A stretch of 64,000 bases of DNA, taken from positions 310,001 through 374,000 of the forward strand of contig NZ_CABHMS010000002.1 in assembly GCF_902167635.1 (NCBI RefSeq). The letters run 5' to 3'. Below, one piece after another: positions 16,101-24,078 of the stretch. The notes under the pieces are model-generated. The model saw only the letters and a list, made by a program, of their open reading frames with translations, was not told where the DNA came from and did no database searches. The DNA is from Chitinophaga vietnamensis. GTDB lineage: Bacteria > Bacteroidota > Bacteroidia > Chitinophagales > Chitinophagaceae. Position numbers and translations under genes: made by a program. Numbering within the stretch: position 1 is the first letter of the stretch; each line of letters begins with the position of its first letter.

Positions 16101-17282
16101 CCTTTGTTCGCCGCGGTGCTGGGCTGTTACGCTGAGGATGCGCCCTTCGACGTCGTTTTTGATATGCAGGTGGCGGCCGGCGCTGTCGATCACGCGCAGC
16201 AGGTGGCCTTGTGCATTGTAGTGGAAGCTGATAAGGCAGGCGGCTTCGTCATGAATGCTTACGAGGCGGTATTGCCCGTCCTGCGGATGTAATTTCCGGA
16301 AAGTATAAGTTTGCCGCACGTCGTAATCGAAGAGCGTATATTCGTTGGCGTGAGTACGGGTGAGGAGCAGTTGTTCATGCCGGTTATAGTCGCTGTTGCC
16401 GGGGAAGGGCAATGCCTCAAATACGGCGCTGCGGCCGTCTCCCAGCAATACTACGGTGGCGTCTTCAGCAATAAATTCCTGTATGCGCAGGTCGTAACAC
16501 AGGTGTGTGCCGTGGCCGAGCAGACCTTTAAAGGGGCTGTCGCTGTTCCAGGAGCGTTCCCATTTCAGCGGCAGGGGACCGGCGAGTTCAAAATCGGCGC
16601 CATCGTAGATGACGATACCCTGCACGAGGTCTACCGGCTCAAAGCCTTTCTTGCAAAGGGCTTTGCTGAGTTTATTACTGCCAAGTTTATTCTTGAGGGC
16701 ATGATTGAATTTGGTGAGCGCTTTCTTTCCGGCCTTGCCCAATCCTTTCATGAGGGCGCCAAATCCGTAAGACATGATCAGGTTCATGAGCACGCCGGCC
16801 CAATCCGGTACGAAAGGACCGCCCACCATCACGGGTTTGCCGAAAGACAGCGGAATAGAATAGGAGGTAGGGAGATATAAACTTGGGATGGGAATGAATT
16901 TTTTGCCGGGCTGTAAAGAGAGCGGTATCCCGATATCATTACAGGTCATGAGCATGTGGCCGGAAGGGCTCATGAGATTACCTTCCACCTTTACTTTTTT
17001 GCTGCCGAAGAAGTTCACGGAATTATGACCGATCATGGGCGCCAACAGGAAGGGGCCGCCCATCGGGATGTGAAAAAGGAACACCAGCTTGCCGCTGGTA
17101 TCGCTCTTGCCGCGTGGCACATGGTTTATCCTGGTACTGGCGCCAATGAACGGAATGTAGTCCATCGGATCAACCACCAGCCCGATATACGGATGCGGCA
17201 ATGGTATGGGGAAACCGAAAAGGATAACAATATGAATATCCAGTCCGATAACGGGGGTAAAGTGTTTGTTGCTGACTAACAT
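13146..17282 (-). CDS. Rhs polymorphic toxin with PAAR-like N-terminus and deaminase-like C-terminus
   Basis: A 1378-residue T6SS-type Rhs protein. Residues 1-170 are a PAAR-like/Rhs N-terminus with the FPIPLPHPYIGLVVDPMDYIPF signature, followed by a hydrophobic helical patch (VLMNLIMSYGFGALMKGLG). About 230-1180 are YD/Rhs repeats (YTYNEDGDLSGITDALGKTT and many similar). The core ends with RYQGQYEDIETGLYYNRFRY, YISQDPIGLGGG and VDILGLA (to residue 1240). The last 138 residues are the variable toxin: HTE at 1281-1283 in a helix and NPCRPGCQ at 1307-1314 after a strand, then a helix and strand. That order matches zinc deaminases (H-x-E and PC...C), though the cysteine spacing is C-x3-C rather than C-x2-C. 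It is likely to deaminate DNA, RNA or nucleotides. Confidence 0.88.
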   Translation of the reverse strand: MLVSNKHFTPVIGLDIHIVILFGFPIPLPHPYIGLVVDPMDYIPFIGASTRINHVPRGKSDTSGKLVFLFHIPMGGPFLLAPMIGHNSVNFFGSKKVKVEGNLMSPSGHMLMTCNDIGIPLSLQPGKKFIPIPSLYLPTSYSIPLSFGKPVMVGGPFVPDWAGVLMNLIMSYGFGALMKGLGKAGKKALTKFNHALKNKLGSNKLSKALCKKGFEPVDLVQGIVIYDGADFELAGPLPLKWERSWNSDSPFKGLLGHGTHLCYDLRIQEFIAEDATVVLLGDGRSAVFEALPFPGNSDYNRHEQLLLTRTHANEYTLFDYDVRQTYTFRKLHPQDGQYRLVSIHDEAACLISFHYNAQGHLLRVIDSAGRHLHIKNDVEGRILSVTAQHRGEQRLMVSYTYNEDGDLSGITDALGKTTYIHYRDHLMLKKTDRNGNSFYWNYDKQGRCIHTTGDNGLLEGFLEYHPREGFNRITNAQGHTTTYYYTPDFVVTQIKEPMGNSIFYQYTDEMEVYREIDAEGNVTGYTYDEMGNCTTITAADGSESVSGFNDKGQLISRAEADGNSRTYTYYDNGLLHTLTDSAGHITIFRYNDKNLLSKIEDEREHLTLFHYDEDGNISSMQLPDGSESSWQYDAWGNCLQLRNPAGEQQYFRVDALGRVIGISLPDGNQVTLQYDAYDDITAVTDKHYQVRFGYTPLGSMQYREENGVKVHFLYNRDEQLTGVVNEHGESYRFTRNANGDIISETGFDGITRHFELDSNGNVLKVHRPGGKWTSFEYNASHLVTRIEHSDGTWDAYTYNGADLLIEASNQHGSIRMERDNMGRLLHEIQDDYAISSTYNSDGERISLKSSLGADTQHQWSLTGDLSTITAGTGRAQPWRAEIQHNLLGLEIARTLPGGIRSAWTYAAGSAESGTPATHTVSSGSNIKRSRHYRWDANQQLKQVIDQLHRGTRQFGYDAFSNLAWAQYENGDYDYRLPDKAGNLYRTKLRNDRKYAAGGRLQESDSARFVYDEEGNLIRKIVSTSTSPVTYEYEWYGNGLLKQVRRPDQKIVQFRYDAIGRRIEKTFNGQVTRYLWNGDTPLHEWSYPEKDRPHITIDENGEIQQSHPEPVPRETLTTWVFEGDSSILAAKIYNGHAYSVITDHLGTPCEAYDENGERVWACELDIYGNVRNLEGPKDFVPFRYQGQYEDIETGLYYNRFRYYSPQEGIYISQDPIGLGGGLAFYAYVHDPNAWVDILGLAPHGLSGQIIRGTDTIHSKNYTSGGMFTGQGAPNQQQALLTHTERKFLSDANDIVKPGDHLQMRGRLNPCRPGCQPAIRKFVMANKVTASYYATSTRRTYHWERISDKHLIQTESLRGKVKAKYKYNMETGRRTKIKCN

Positions 17283-17427
17283 CTGATATGGTTTGGGCGT
17301 GTTATGGCCAGGTTAAACAATACAGATTAAAAATAACCATTCTGATCGGAAAACAAGCGAAGTCAGGAGTTAGTAATCCGAACCAGGATATTTTTCATGG
17401 CTATACGAATTTTTATATTGAATGATA

Positions 17428-17476
17428 TATATTTGCAGCCAAAATTAACCCCTCCTTTCATGCTTTGTATGAAAGG
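17428..17476 (+). promoter_or_regulatory. VgrG promoter and leader hairpin
   Basis: TATATTTG (17428-17435) matches TAnnTTTG. The leader then contains CCTTTCAT (17454-17461) pairing with ATGAAAGG (17469-17476), an 8-bp stem 28 bases before the VgrG ATG. On the opposite strand TAATTTTG (17440-17447) also fits a -7 element for the divergent Rhs gene. The two would run through each other, so firing may be mutually exclusive (inference). Confidence 0.45.
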
Positions 17477-17504
17477 CAGCCTGTATAAAATTTATAATTA
17501 ACCC

Positions 17505-20500
17505 ATGTCTTTGTACACCACGACCTCAGTGACAATTGGCGATCATGTCTTTTCTTCTTTTCAGTCGTTAAAGATAGATCAGCGCATTCACGACCACCAT
17601 CAGTTTGAACTACTCATCAGCTACGATTGGTTTAACCGCATTGGTAAGGGGCTTTTTGCCGCCGGCAAGGAGTTTCTGGGCAAAGAGGCTCATATTTCCA
17701 TCACGCCGGTACTGCCGGGTACAGGCTATGATCCGCTTGTTTTTAATGGCATCGTTACCAGTGTTCATGCCGGAAAAGAATGCGATGGCACGCATGGTTT
17801 CTGCATCATCAGGGGGAGCAGTCCTACCGTGTTGCTGGAGAATGATCCGCATATCTGCACTTTTGAATCGCAGTCCCTGGCGGATATCGTATCTGCCACC
17901 GTGAAACTGGCGGAGCCCTTCTGCCGTAACAATACCATCTCTCCATCTGATAACGTCCAGCTTAAATATACCGTGCAGTATAAAGAAACGGCCTATGACT
18001 TTCTGCGTCGCCTGGCGAGAAGGCATGGGGAGTGGTTCTTTTATGACGGGCAACAGCTGGTGTTTGGCAGGTATACGCCGCGAAAGGTAGTGCTGACGCA
18101 TCTCACCGACCTGCTCGACTTTGACCTGGCTTTGCATGTAAAACCGAACAATGCCACCCTTAATGGTTTCGATTACCGGCAGGATGCCGTAAGCGGCAAC
18201 CATACCGGCCGGCCGGCGGAAGGCAGCATGAACAGCTATTCCCGTCATGCGGCGGATATCAGCCGGAAACTATACCGCAAGCCATCTTTGTACAAAATGG
18301 ATTATCCCTTTGGCAGTAACCTGCGCCAGCAGGTCGATAAGCAATCGGAGCTGCAATACAAAGGCCGCCTGGCTACCATGGTAACGCTGAAAGGCACGAG
18401 CAAGCACAGTAGCCTGCGTATAGGCGATACCGTAGGTATCAGGGAGCAATTCCTTGGCAGCGCTGATCATGGCGAATATGTCATCACCCAGCTCACGCAT
18501 ACCTGCACCAGCAGCGGCGAATACCGTAATACCTTTGAAGGCATCCCGGCGGATGTGGCCATGCCCGAGGTAGCGGTAGACGCGCATCCCCTCTGCGAGC
18601 CGCAGAGCGCCCTGGTGGTGGACAATAACGACCCGCGCGGCTTAGGCCGCGTAAAAGTGGCCTTCCGCTGGCAGGAGCAGGGCAGCACGCCCTGGCTGCG
18701 CATCGTAGCGCCGCATGGCGGAGGCAACAAAGGCTTTTATTTTGTGCCGGAGATAGGGGAAGAAGTGTGGGTCGACTTTGAAGGCGGCAACCCCGAAACC
18801 CCTATTGTGATCGGCGCCACCTATAACGGTAACGCACCTGCGAATATCGGCGATGAACGTAACAACGTAAAGGCCATCCGTACCCGCAGCGGCCACACGC
18901 TCGAGTTCAATGATGCGGGCAGCGGCACGCACCTCATCATCCGCGACCCCGGCGGCAACGAGATCTTCCTCGACACCGCCGGAAAAAATATCACCATCAC
19001 CGCCCCCGAAACCATGACCTTCCAGGCGCGCAACATGAACATCAGTGTAGCGCAGCATATGGAAGTGAACGTAGGGCGTAATACCATGATGAGCAGCGGG
19101 CAACAATTTATGGTAAATGCCGGACAGCAGTTACTCATGAACACGCCATTCCTCCAACAGATGGCCACTTCCTTCATGCACCTGCAATCCGCCAAAACCT
19201 TGATCAACTCCGGCAATGAGATCAAGATAGAATCGCCGAAACTCTTTGCTGCCGGCGCCAGTCAGCTCATGCTGCACAGCGATGAGAAGATCACCGCCAA
19301 CAGTAAAGGCACCCTGCACCTGAAAGGACAGGAAGGCAACAAGCATAGCAACAAAGCAGAATCTTACGAAACCGTGAAGCCCGTCATCGATGCAAAATGT
19401 ATCGTCAGCTTCCGCCCCGGCAGCAGCTGGCAGGGAGAAGGCTATGGTATCGACTGGATGCGCAATGGCGATACCGGCAAAGGCGGCGATATCTTATACG
19501 AAACCAGCATGGGCAAATATTATCTTGATGCTGCCTTCACACAGGTGAACCGCGACATCAACAGTGATACGCCCTACCAGAAGCCCGATGATGCGATGTA
19601 CGATCGTCTCAAATCAAAATATCACGTGCATAGCATCCCCTGGAAAACAAAAATGAAAAATGGCAAAGAGGTGCCGGAAGAATATTTCGTGGCCTGGCTT
19701 AGCCTCTATCCCAAATCCGTAAAAGCCACCAAAGCGGTGCTGTCGCTGGATGTGGAGGTGAAGGAAGAACCCGAATGCCTGAAGTTTGAAGACAATGAGC
19801 ATTTCACTATTACGCCGAAGGAGATCTCCTCCAAATCTGTCGGTAATCACAAGCTGCCGGATTTTGTAACGATAGAATGTATCAAAGAATTTAAAACGGA
19901 CCAGACGATCAAAGTACTGGCGGTAACGAAAGGCCCGGATGGTAAGGAATCCACGGCAATAGCCGGCAAGATATGCGTGTGGGCCAACGATGCTACCAGG
20001 CGGAAAAAGAAGAATATCCTGCTGGTAGAAGTGACCACTTCTCTCAACGGTAATACCGTATCCGGCAGTGCGGCAGGGCAGGAGGACCTCTTCCGTCATT
20101 CACTTAACCAGGCTTATATTGATCCGCATGTGGAGACGACTACGCTCAACCTCTCCGCAGATGCGTATTTCAACAGCAATTATACAAGTGGTGCAAATAT
20201 TGTATCTTTCGATGATAGCAAATCCACGAAGGATATGTCGGAATACCTGAACAGTGTATTGAAGAAGATACCAGGCTTTGGTACAAAGTACGATCACTAT
20301 TTTAAGGCCTTCTATCTTGGCGGCAGCGGTGGTGCGATGGAGAGCGGGCAGATGAAGTTGCTGAACGGTTATTCACTGGGCGATAAGGTAGTGTTGTTTA
20401 AAAGTGCGATTGCTTCCACGCCGGCGCATGAATTTCTGCACTCCCTGAAGCTCCCGCATACCTTCACCAATGCGGAAGCGGATGCCAATGCCCTGTTCAC

Positions 20501-20618
20501 GTATAAGTCAAAACGAACGGATAACCTGATGGATTATTCTCATTGGAATAACATCACCCGTTATACATTATGGTACTGGCAATGGAGAATTGCCAATGCC
20601 CACGCTGATAAAGTATAA
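17505..20618 (+). CDS. VgrG spike with C-terminal metzincin-like protease domain
   Basis: A 1037-residue evolved VgrG. Residues 1-350 are gp27-like (Phage_GPD/VgrG: FELLISYDWFNRIGKG, YDFLRRLARRHGEWFFYDGQ). About 370-450 is the gp5 OB-fold (VVDNNDPRGLGRVKVAF, PWLRIVAPHGGGNKGFYFVPE, DFEGGNPETPIVIGA). About 455-620 is the beta-helical needle. From 630 a cargo/linker region follows (SFRPGSSWQGEGYGIDWM), and the last 130 residues hold HEFLHSLKLPH at 975-985 and NLMDYS with Met 1009. This is the zinc triad plus Met-turn of metzincins, except the usual Gly is Lys. It is predicted to puncture target cells and deliver a protease. Confidence 0.9.
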   Translation: MSLYTTTSVTIGDHVFSSFQSLKIDQRIHDHHQFELLISYDWFNRIGKGLFAAGKEFLGKEAHISITPVLPGTGYDPLVFNGIVTSVHAGKECDGTHGFCIIRGSSPTVLLENDPHICTFESQSLADIVSATVKLAEPFCRNNTISPSDNVQLKYTVQYKETAYDFLRRLARRHGEWFFYDGQQLVFGRYTPRKVVLTHLTDLLDFDLALHVKPNNATLNGFDYRQDAVSGNHTGRPAEGSMNSYSRHAADISRKLYRKPSLYKMDYPFGSNLRQQVDKQSELQYKGRLATMVTLKGTSKHSSLRIGDTVGIREQFLGSADHGEYVITQLTHTCTSSGEYRNTFEGIPADVAMPEVAVDAHPLCEPQSALVVDNNDPRGLGRVKVAFRWQEQGSTPWLRIVAPHGGGNKGFYFVPEIGEEVWVDFEGGNPETPIVIGATYNGNAPANIGDERNNVKAIRTRSGHTLEFNDAGSGTHLIIRDPGGNEIFLDTAGKNITITAPETMTFQARNMNISVAQHMEVNVGRNTMMSSGQQFMVNAGQQLLMNTPFLQQMATSFMHLQSAKTLINSGNEIKIESPKLFAAGASQLMLHSDEKITANSKGTLHLKGQEGNKHSNKAESYETVKPVIDAKCIVSFRPGSSWQGEGYGIDWMRNGDTGKGGDILYETSMGKYYLDAAFTQVNRDINSDTPYQKPDDAMYDRLKSKYHVHSIPWKTKMKNGKEVPEEYFVAWLSLYPKSVKATKAVLSLDVEVKEEPECLKFEDNEHFTITPKEISSKSVGNHKLPDFVTIECIKEFKTDQTIKVLAVTKGPDGKESTAIAGKICVWANDATRRKKKNILLVEVTTSLNGNTVSGSAAGQEDLFRHSLNQAYIDPHVETTTLNLSADAYFNSNYTSGANIVSFDDSKSTKDMSEYLNSVLKKIPGFGTKYDHYFKAFYLGGSGGAMESGQMKLLNGYSLGDKVVLFKSAIASTPAHEFLHSLKLPHTFTNAEADANALFTYKSKRTDNLMDYSHWNNITRYTLWYWQWRIANAHADKV

Positions 20619-20630
20619 ACAACACACACG

Positions 20631-21359
20631 ATGCGTAAAACATTTCTGGTATTTATTTTTTTGATTCACGGCGTAGCGGCCTGCCACGCGCAAGGCCCGC
20701 AAGCATCGCAGCCATCGCTTGTAAAAACAACAACTATGCAATCACAGGAACCTCTGATCAACGATACATTTGAAACCCTCGACCTTAAAACTTTACAGGA
20801 GAAAGGCCGTAAAACACAGGCTGCAGTGGCTCGCCCCGATGGCAAGATGGTAAGCGGGACATCATATTCTTTGGATGAAACCAATGACAAAGGCGTCCGG
20901 ATTGTTATTTTTGGAGATGATGTTGCCGGATATGTACGCCGGGAAATGTTACCCGACAGTTATTTCGAGATCAGCAAAGAGTTTTATCCGGATGGAAAAA
21001 TTAAGGCGAAAGGCCTTCGTTTTGTTCGCGGCGGCTTCACAAAAGGTACCTGGTATTATTTCGGGACCGATGGAAAGCTGAGCAAGTCCATCAACTATGA
21101 TACCCCCTTCAGATACACGCTGGAAGACGTTTTCCGTTTCCTTACCAATGAGCGTATCCCCATAGAGAAAGGACCGGAAAAGCCAAATGAGGGAATGAAG
21201 ACGTCTATATTCAGAACCTCCGATACCCTGGGGCCATTGTGGAAAATCTTATGGTTGAAAGATAGGAACAGCATGCCTAACATCGTCGAAGAGATCACCA
21301 TCGACGGGGTAAGCGGTAAAGTGCTGAAACGTGTAGACCGCAAATACAACAATAGCTGA
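20631..21359 (+). CDS. Lipoprotein, candidate immunity to the VgrG protease
   Basis: A 242-residue protein with a signal sequence ending in VAAC (Cys 18), a lipobox, so it should be anchored in the envelope. The mature protein has a MORN-like strand repeat (EFYPDGKIKAKGLRF, GTWYYFGTDGKLSKS) but no catalytic motif. It starts 12 bases after the VgrG stop and two bases before the PAAR-like gene, in the position where T6SS immunity genes lie. Envelope location would fit protection against a protease delivered to the periplasm. Role is inferred from position only. Confidence 0.6.
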   Translation: MRKTFLVFIFLIHGVAACHAQGPQASQPSLVKTTTMQSQEPLINDTFETLDLKTLQEKGRKTQAAVARPDGKMVSGTSYSLDETNDKGVRIVIFGDDVAGYVRREMLPDSYFEISKEFYPDGKIKAKGLRFVRGGFTKGTWYYFGTDGKLSKSINYDTPFRYTLEDVFRFLTNERIPIEKGPEKPNEGMKTSIFRTSDTLGPLWKILWLKDRNSMPNIVEEITIDGVSGKVLKRVDRKYNNS

Positions 21360-21361
21360 TC

Positions 21362-21700
21362 ATGCCGCATATCGTTACAGAAACGGCGCAATTGCGCTGC
21401 GACAAAGGAGCGGCGCCCGCTTCACTGAAGGTGACCAGCCAGCATTATTCCTGTTACGACGACAAGCCCATTGCCACAGAGCAGGACAAAGCGCCGGAAG
21501 CGAACATCCCTTCTTTCGGTACCTGCATGATCACCCGCTCACGTTGTACGCCCGCACCACTGGCCTGGGACAGCCCCGCAGAAAAAGAAGAGATCGACGG
21601 CATGCGGGTGCTGTTGTTATGCAGCACTTGCAAATGCGCTGTGGGCGGTACTATCAGCATAGCGGACAAAGGGCATTCGTGTGATGCGGACATCCAGTGA
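21362..21700 (+). CDS. DUF4280 PAAR-like tip protein
   Basis: A 112-residue cysteine-rich protein matching the DUF4280 (PAAR-like) family: TETAQLRCDKGAAPASLKV at the start, then FGTCMITRSRCTP, and VLLLCSTCKCAVGGTISIADKGH at the end. Members cap VgrG spikes in Bacteroidota T6SS (subtype iii), sharpening the tip and docking effectors. The conserved cysteines probably hold the fold or a metal. It begins two bases after the lipoprotein stop, so vgrG, lipoprotein and tip form one operon. Its stop codon is directly followed by the 53-bp inverted repeat. Confidence 0.85.
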   Translation: MPHIVTETAQLRCDKGAAPASLKVTSQHYSCYDDKPIATEQDKAPEANIPSFGTCMITRSRCTPAPLAWDSPAEKEEIDGMRVLLLCSTCKCAVGGTISIADKGHSCDADIQ

Positions 21701-21818
21701 TATTTACGGATTTCTTGATTTACGGATTTTTTGATTTTATCAGAGCGGAGATGATAACATCGTTTATCTCCGCTCTGATAAAATCAAAAAATCCGTAAAT
21801 CAAGAAATCCGTAAATAT
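21700..21818. repeat. 53-bp perfect inverted repeat with 8-bp internal rhythm
   Basis: 21700-21752 and 21766-21818 are exact reverse complements (53 of 53), with a 13-base loop. The outer part follows an 8-base rhythm (ATTTACGG, ATTTCTTG, ATTTACGG, ATTTTTTG, ATTTTATC). The inner part is the GC-richer AGAGCGGAGAT. It abuts the stop codon of the PAAR-like gene and ends 32 bases before the next start codon. It may act as a terminator or RNA stabiliser. Confidence 0.93.
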
Positions 21819-21849
21819 TTAGTTCTATTTTTGCCGAAAATCCACGACT

Positions 21850-22260
21850 ATGAACTCCCAGGTACAATACATCAATCCAGACGGGCTTTCTAAAAATCCC
21901 GCATTTTCGCAGGCAGTTATCACACAGGGAAATGGAAAAACTATTTATATTGGCGGGCAAAACGCTGTTACTGCGCAAGGAGAGATCATTGGTAAAGGAG
22001 AGGTAGGCGAACAAACAGAGCAGGTGATGAAAAATTTGCAGACCGCCCTGGCCGCCTGTGGCGCCACTTTCGAGAACCTGGTGAAACTTACGATTCATAT
22101 TGTACAGGGGCAAGACCTGTATAAGGGATTTCAGGCTTCGCAGAAATACCTGGGCGGATTGAAGAACCCTCCCGCTATTACCGGCTTCTTTGTGGCCGCC
22201 CTGGCCCGCCCCGACTACCTGGTAGAAGTTGATGCCATTGCCTTTATTCCGGAAGTGTAG
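21850..22260 (+). CDS. RidA-family protein (cytoplasmic)
   Basis: A 136-residue RidA/YjgF domain without signal peptide. Motifs include YIGGQNAVTAQGEIIGKGEV, MKNLQTALAACGATFENLVKLTIHIV and the C-terminal PDYLVEVDAIAFIPE, which includes the Glu that activates water and neighbouring trimer-interface residues. The usual substrate-anchoring Arg of canonical RidA (R105 in E. coli) is represented by the R of ALARPDYLVEV. It probably hydrolyses imines or belongs to a RidA subgroup with another amide-type substrate. It is followed 19 bases later by the DUF1801 gene, probably co-transcribed. Confidence 0.88.
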   Translation: MNSQVQYINPDGLSKNPAFSQAVITQGNGKTIYIGGQNAVTAQGEIIGKGEVGEQTEQVMKNLQTALAACGATFENLVKLTIHIVQGQDLYKGFQASQKYLGGLKNPPAITGFFVAALARPDYLVEVDAIAFIPEV

Positions 22261-22278
22261 CTATTAAAACTATACGTT

Positions 22279-22857
22279 ATGAATCCAAAAGTTGACAAGT
22301 TCATTGGCAGGTCCACACAATGGCAGGAAGAGTTTGAGCAATTGAGAACGATTGTACTGGATTGCCAGTTGACCGAAACATTGAAATGGGGCGTGCCCTG
22401 TTACACCTACCAGGAAAGCAATATCGTGCTGATGCACGGTTTCAAAGACTATTGCGCGCTCTTGTTCTTCAAAGGCGCACTGATGGCTGATCCTGAAAGC
22501 ATCCTGGTGCAGCAAACGGAAAACGTGCAATCGGGCCGCCAGCTCCGCTTCACCAGCCTGGCGGAGATCAAAAAAAAGGAACGTATCATCAAAGCATATA
22601 TTCATGAGTCCATTGAAGTAGAAAGGGCAGGACTGAAAGTAGATTTTAAAAAGAGCTCGGAATATCCTGTTCCAGAAGAGTTCCAGCAGCAGCTGGATGC
22701 AAAGCCCGCTTTGAAGGCCGCCTTCGAAGCGCTGACGCCGGGTCGTCAAAGGGGATACCTGTTGTTTTTTGCAGCGCCTAAACAATCCAAAACCCGTAGC
22801 GCAAGGGTGGAGAAGTATACGCCACAGATTCTCGATGGAAAAGGATTGAATGATTAA
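22279..22857 (+). CDS. YdeI/OmpD-associated family protein (DUF1801)
   Basis: A 192-residue protein with the YdhG/DUF1801 core in the N-terminal two thirds (LRTIVLDCQLTETLKWGVPCYTY, then NIVLMHGFKDYCALLFFKGALM, RQLRFTSLAEI) and the YdeI C-terminal bacteriocin-protection-like tail (EALTPGRQRGYLLFFAAPKQSKTRSARVEKY). The biochemical role is unknown; homologues have been linked to peptide-antibiotic resistance and stress. It shares an operon with the RidA gene and ends before a strong terminator. Confidence 0.88.
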   Translation: MNPKVDKFIGRSTQWQEEFEQLRTIVLDCQLTETLKWGVPCYTYQESNIVLMHGFKDYCALLFFKGALMADPESILVQQTENVQSGRQLRFTSLAEIKKKERIIKAYIHESIEVERAGLKVDFKKSSEYPVPEEFQQQLDAKPALKAAFEALTPGRQRGYLLFFAAPKQSKTRSARVEKYTPQILDGKGLND

Positions 22858-22880
22858 GATATTTATCATTTCGTTTTGTG

Positions 22881-22906
22881 AAAGCCGCTGTGATAGCGGC
22901 TTTTTT
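22881..22906 (+). terminator. Intrinsic terminator after DUF1801 gene
   Basis: AAAGCCGCT (22881-22889) pairs with AGCGGCTTT (22895-22903) over a GTGAT loop, and runs into a T-rich tail. Confidence 0.9.
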
Positions 22907-22930
22907 GTTTTTCGAAGGCGTTGTAAATCT

Positions 22931-23280
<350 letters not shown>

Positions 23281-23446
23281 ACGGATACAACCCGGATGCA
23301 ACCCATGCGTCAAAACGTGCTTCAACCTGTGCATCAAAACAGATGCACCCGTGTGTCACCTGTGCATCAAAACATTTGTACCCCGGGTATCAAAACATAA
23401 TCTACACAGCAATCAGCTCCGTAACCCACCAGCCTCAAAAGAAAAA

Positions 23447-23493
23447 TTTGCGTAGTTAAATGACTACACATATATTTGTAGTCAAATGGCTAC
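23447..23493 (+). promoter_or_regulatory. Promoter flanked by two identical-type operators
   Basis: TTTG (23447-23450) and TATATTTG (23471-23478) make a consensus promoter with a 20-base gap. GTAGTTAAATGACTAC (23452-23467) lies between the two elements and GTAGTCAAATGGCTAC (23478-23493) overlaps the -7 end and start site. The two 16-base near-palindromes are in direct repeat, 26 bases apart, which is a strong repressor arrangement. Confidence 0.7.
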
Positions 23494-23607
23494 ATGATGG
23501 ATAACGCACAAACCGATTTCATAACATCCCTCCGCCGCATGTGGGACAACCGGTTTAATAAGCTAACCGCCATCATGAGCAGGTATCCATCCAAAAAACA
23601 ACACACT
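23494..23607 (+). pseudogene. Possible remnant of the repressor gene
   Basis: The frame upstream of the DoxX-like gene encodes 38 residues (MMDNAQTDFITS ... WDNRFNKLTAIMSRYPSKK) with coding-like codon use, in frame with the next gene and starting at the edge of the second operator. Loci of this design usually carry an ArsR-type repressor between operator and DoxX gene. The WDNRFNKL...YPSKK text resembles the C-terminal end of such regulators as I remember them. An internal deletion of the repressor is the suggested explanation; alternatively it is a translated leader. Confidence 0.35.
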
Positions 23608-24078
23608 ATGAAAAAGAGAAACAACATCATTTACTGGATCGCCACGCTGTGGCTGGCTTTGGGCATGACCGCCACCGGTATCTCACAGTTATTCAGGGCA
23701 CAATCAGATGGAGCGCTGGCGCCTCCGGGGGTATATGGCATCGTTCATTTGGGGTATCCTGTTTATCTGCTCACCATCCTGGGCGTATGGAAAATATTGG
23801 GCGTAATTGCATTGCTGGTACCACGGTTCCCGCTGCTGAAGGAGTGGGCATATGCGGGCTTTTTCTTCCTCACGTCCGGCGCTATCGCTTCACATATTGC
23901 GGTGGGGCATCCGGCGGCTGAAATATTTCCTGCCTTGTTATTGCTGGTGCTGACGCTAGTATCCTGGTATTTCAGGCCGGCAGGGCGGAGGCTGGCTATT
24001 CCAGCACACGGCGCAGGTAATTTACCTGCCCGAGGTGATAGTTCAGGTGTAATAACAACTGCACCAGCACATAGCTGA
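23608..24078 (+). CDS. DoxX-like membrane protein
   Basis: A 156-residue protein with four predicted membrane segments, started at 23608 (MKKRNNIIYWIATLWLALGM), which is where family members begin. Typical text includes TGISQLF, IVHLGYPVYLLTILGVWKILGVIALLVPRFPLLKEWAYAGFFF and SHIAVG. DoxX-like proteins of this type are found with ArsR-family repressors and SRPBCC proteins; they probably function in quinone or oxidative stress at the membrane. The last 27 codons overlap the convergent DinB-like gene by 83 bases, and the C-terminal residues look unlike the family, so the frame may have lost its original stop. Confidence 0.82.
   Translation: MKKRNNIIYWIATLWLALGMTATGISQLFRAQSDGALAPPGVYGIVHLGYPVYLLTILGVWKILGVIALLVPRFPLLKEWAYAGFFFLTSGAIASHIAVGHPAAEIFPALLLLVLTLVSWYFRPAGRRLAIPAHGAGNLPARGDSSGVITTAPAHS

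Noticed and set aside
13557-17279. Several long antisense open frames inside the Rhs gene
   Set aside because: They are shadows of the Rhs YD repeats on the opposite strand; they lack promoters and recognisable domains.
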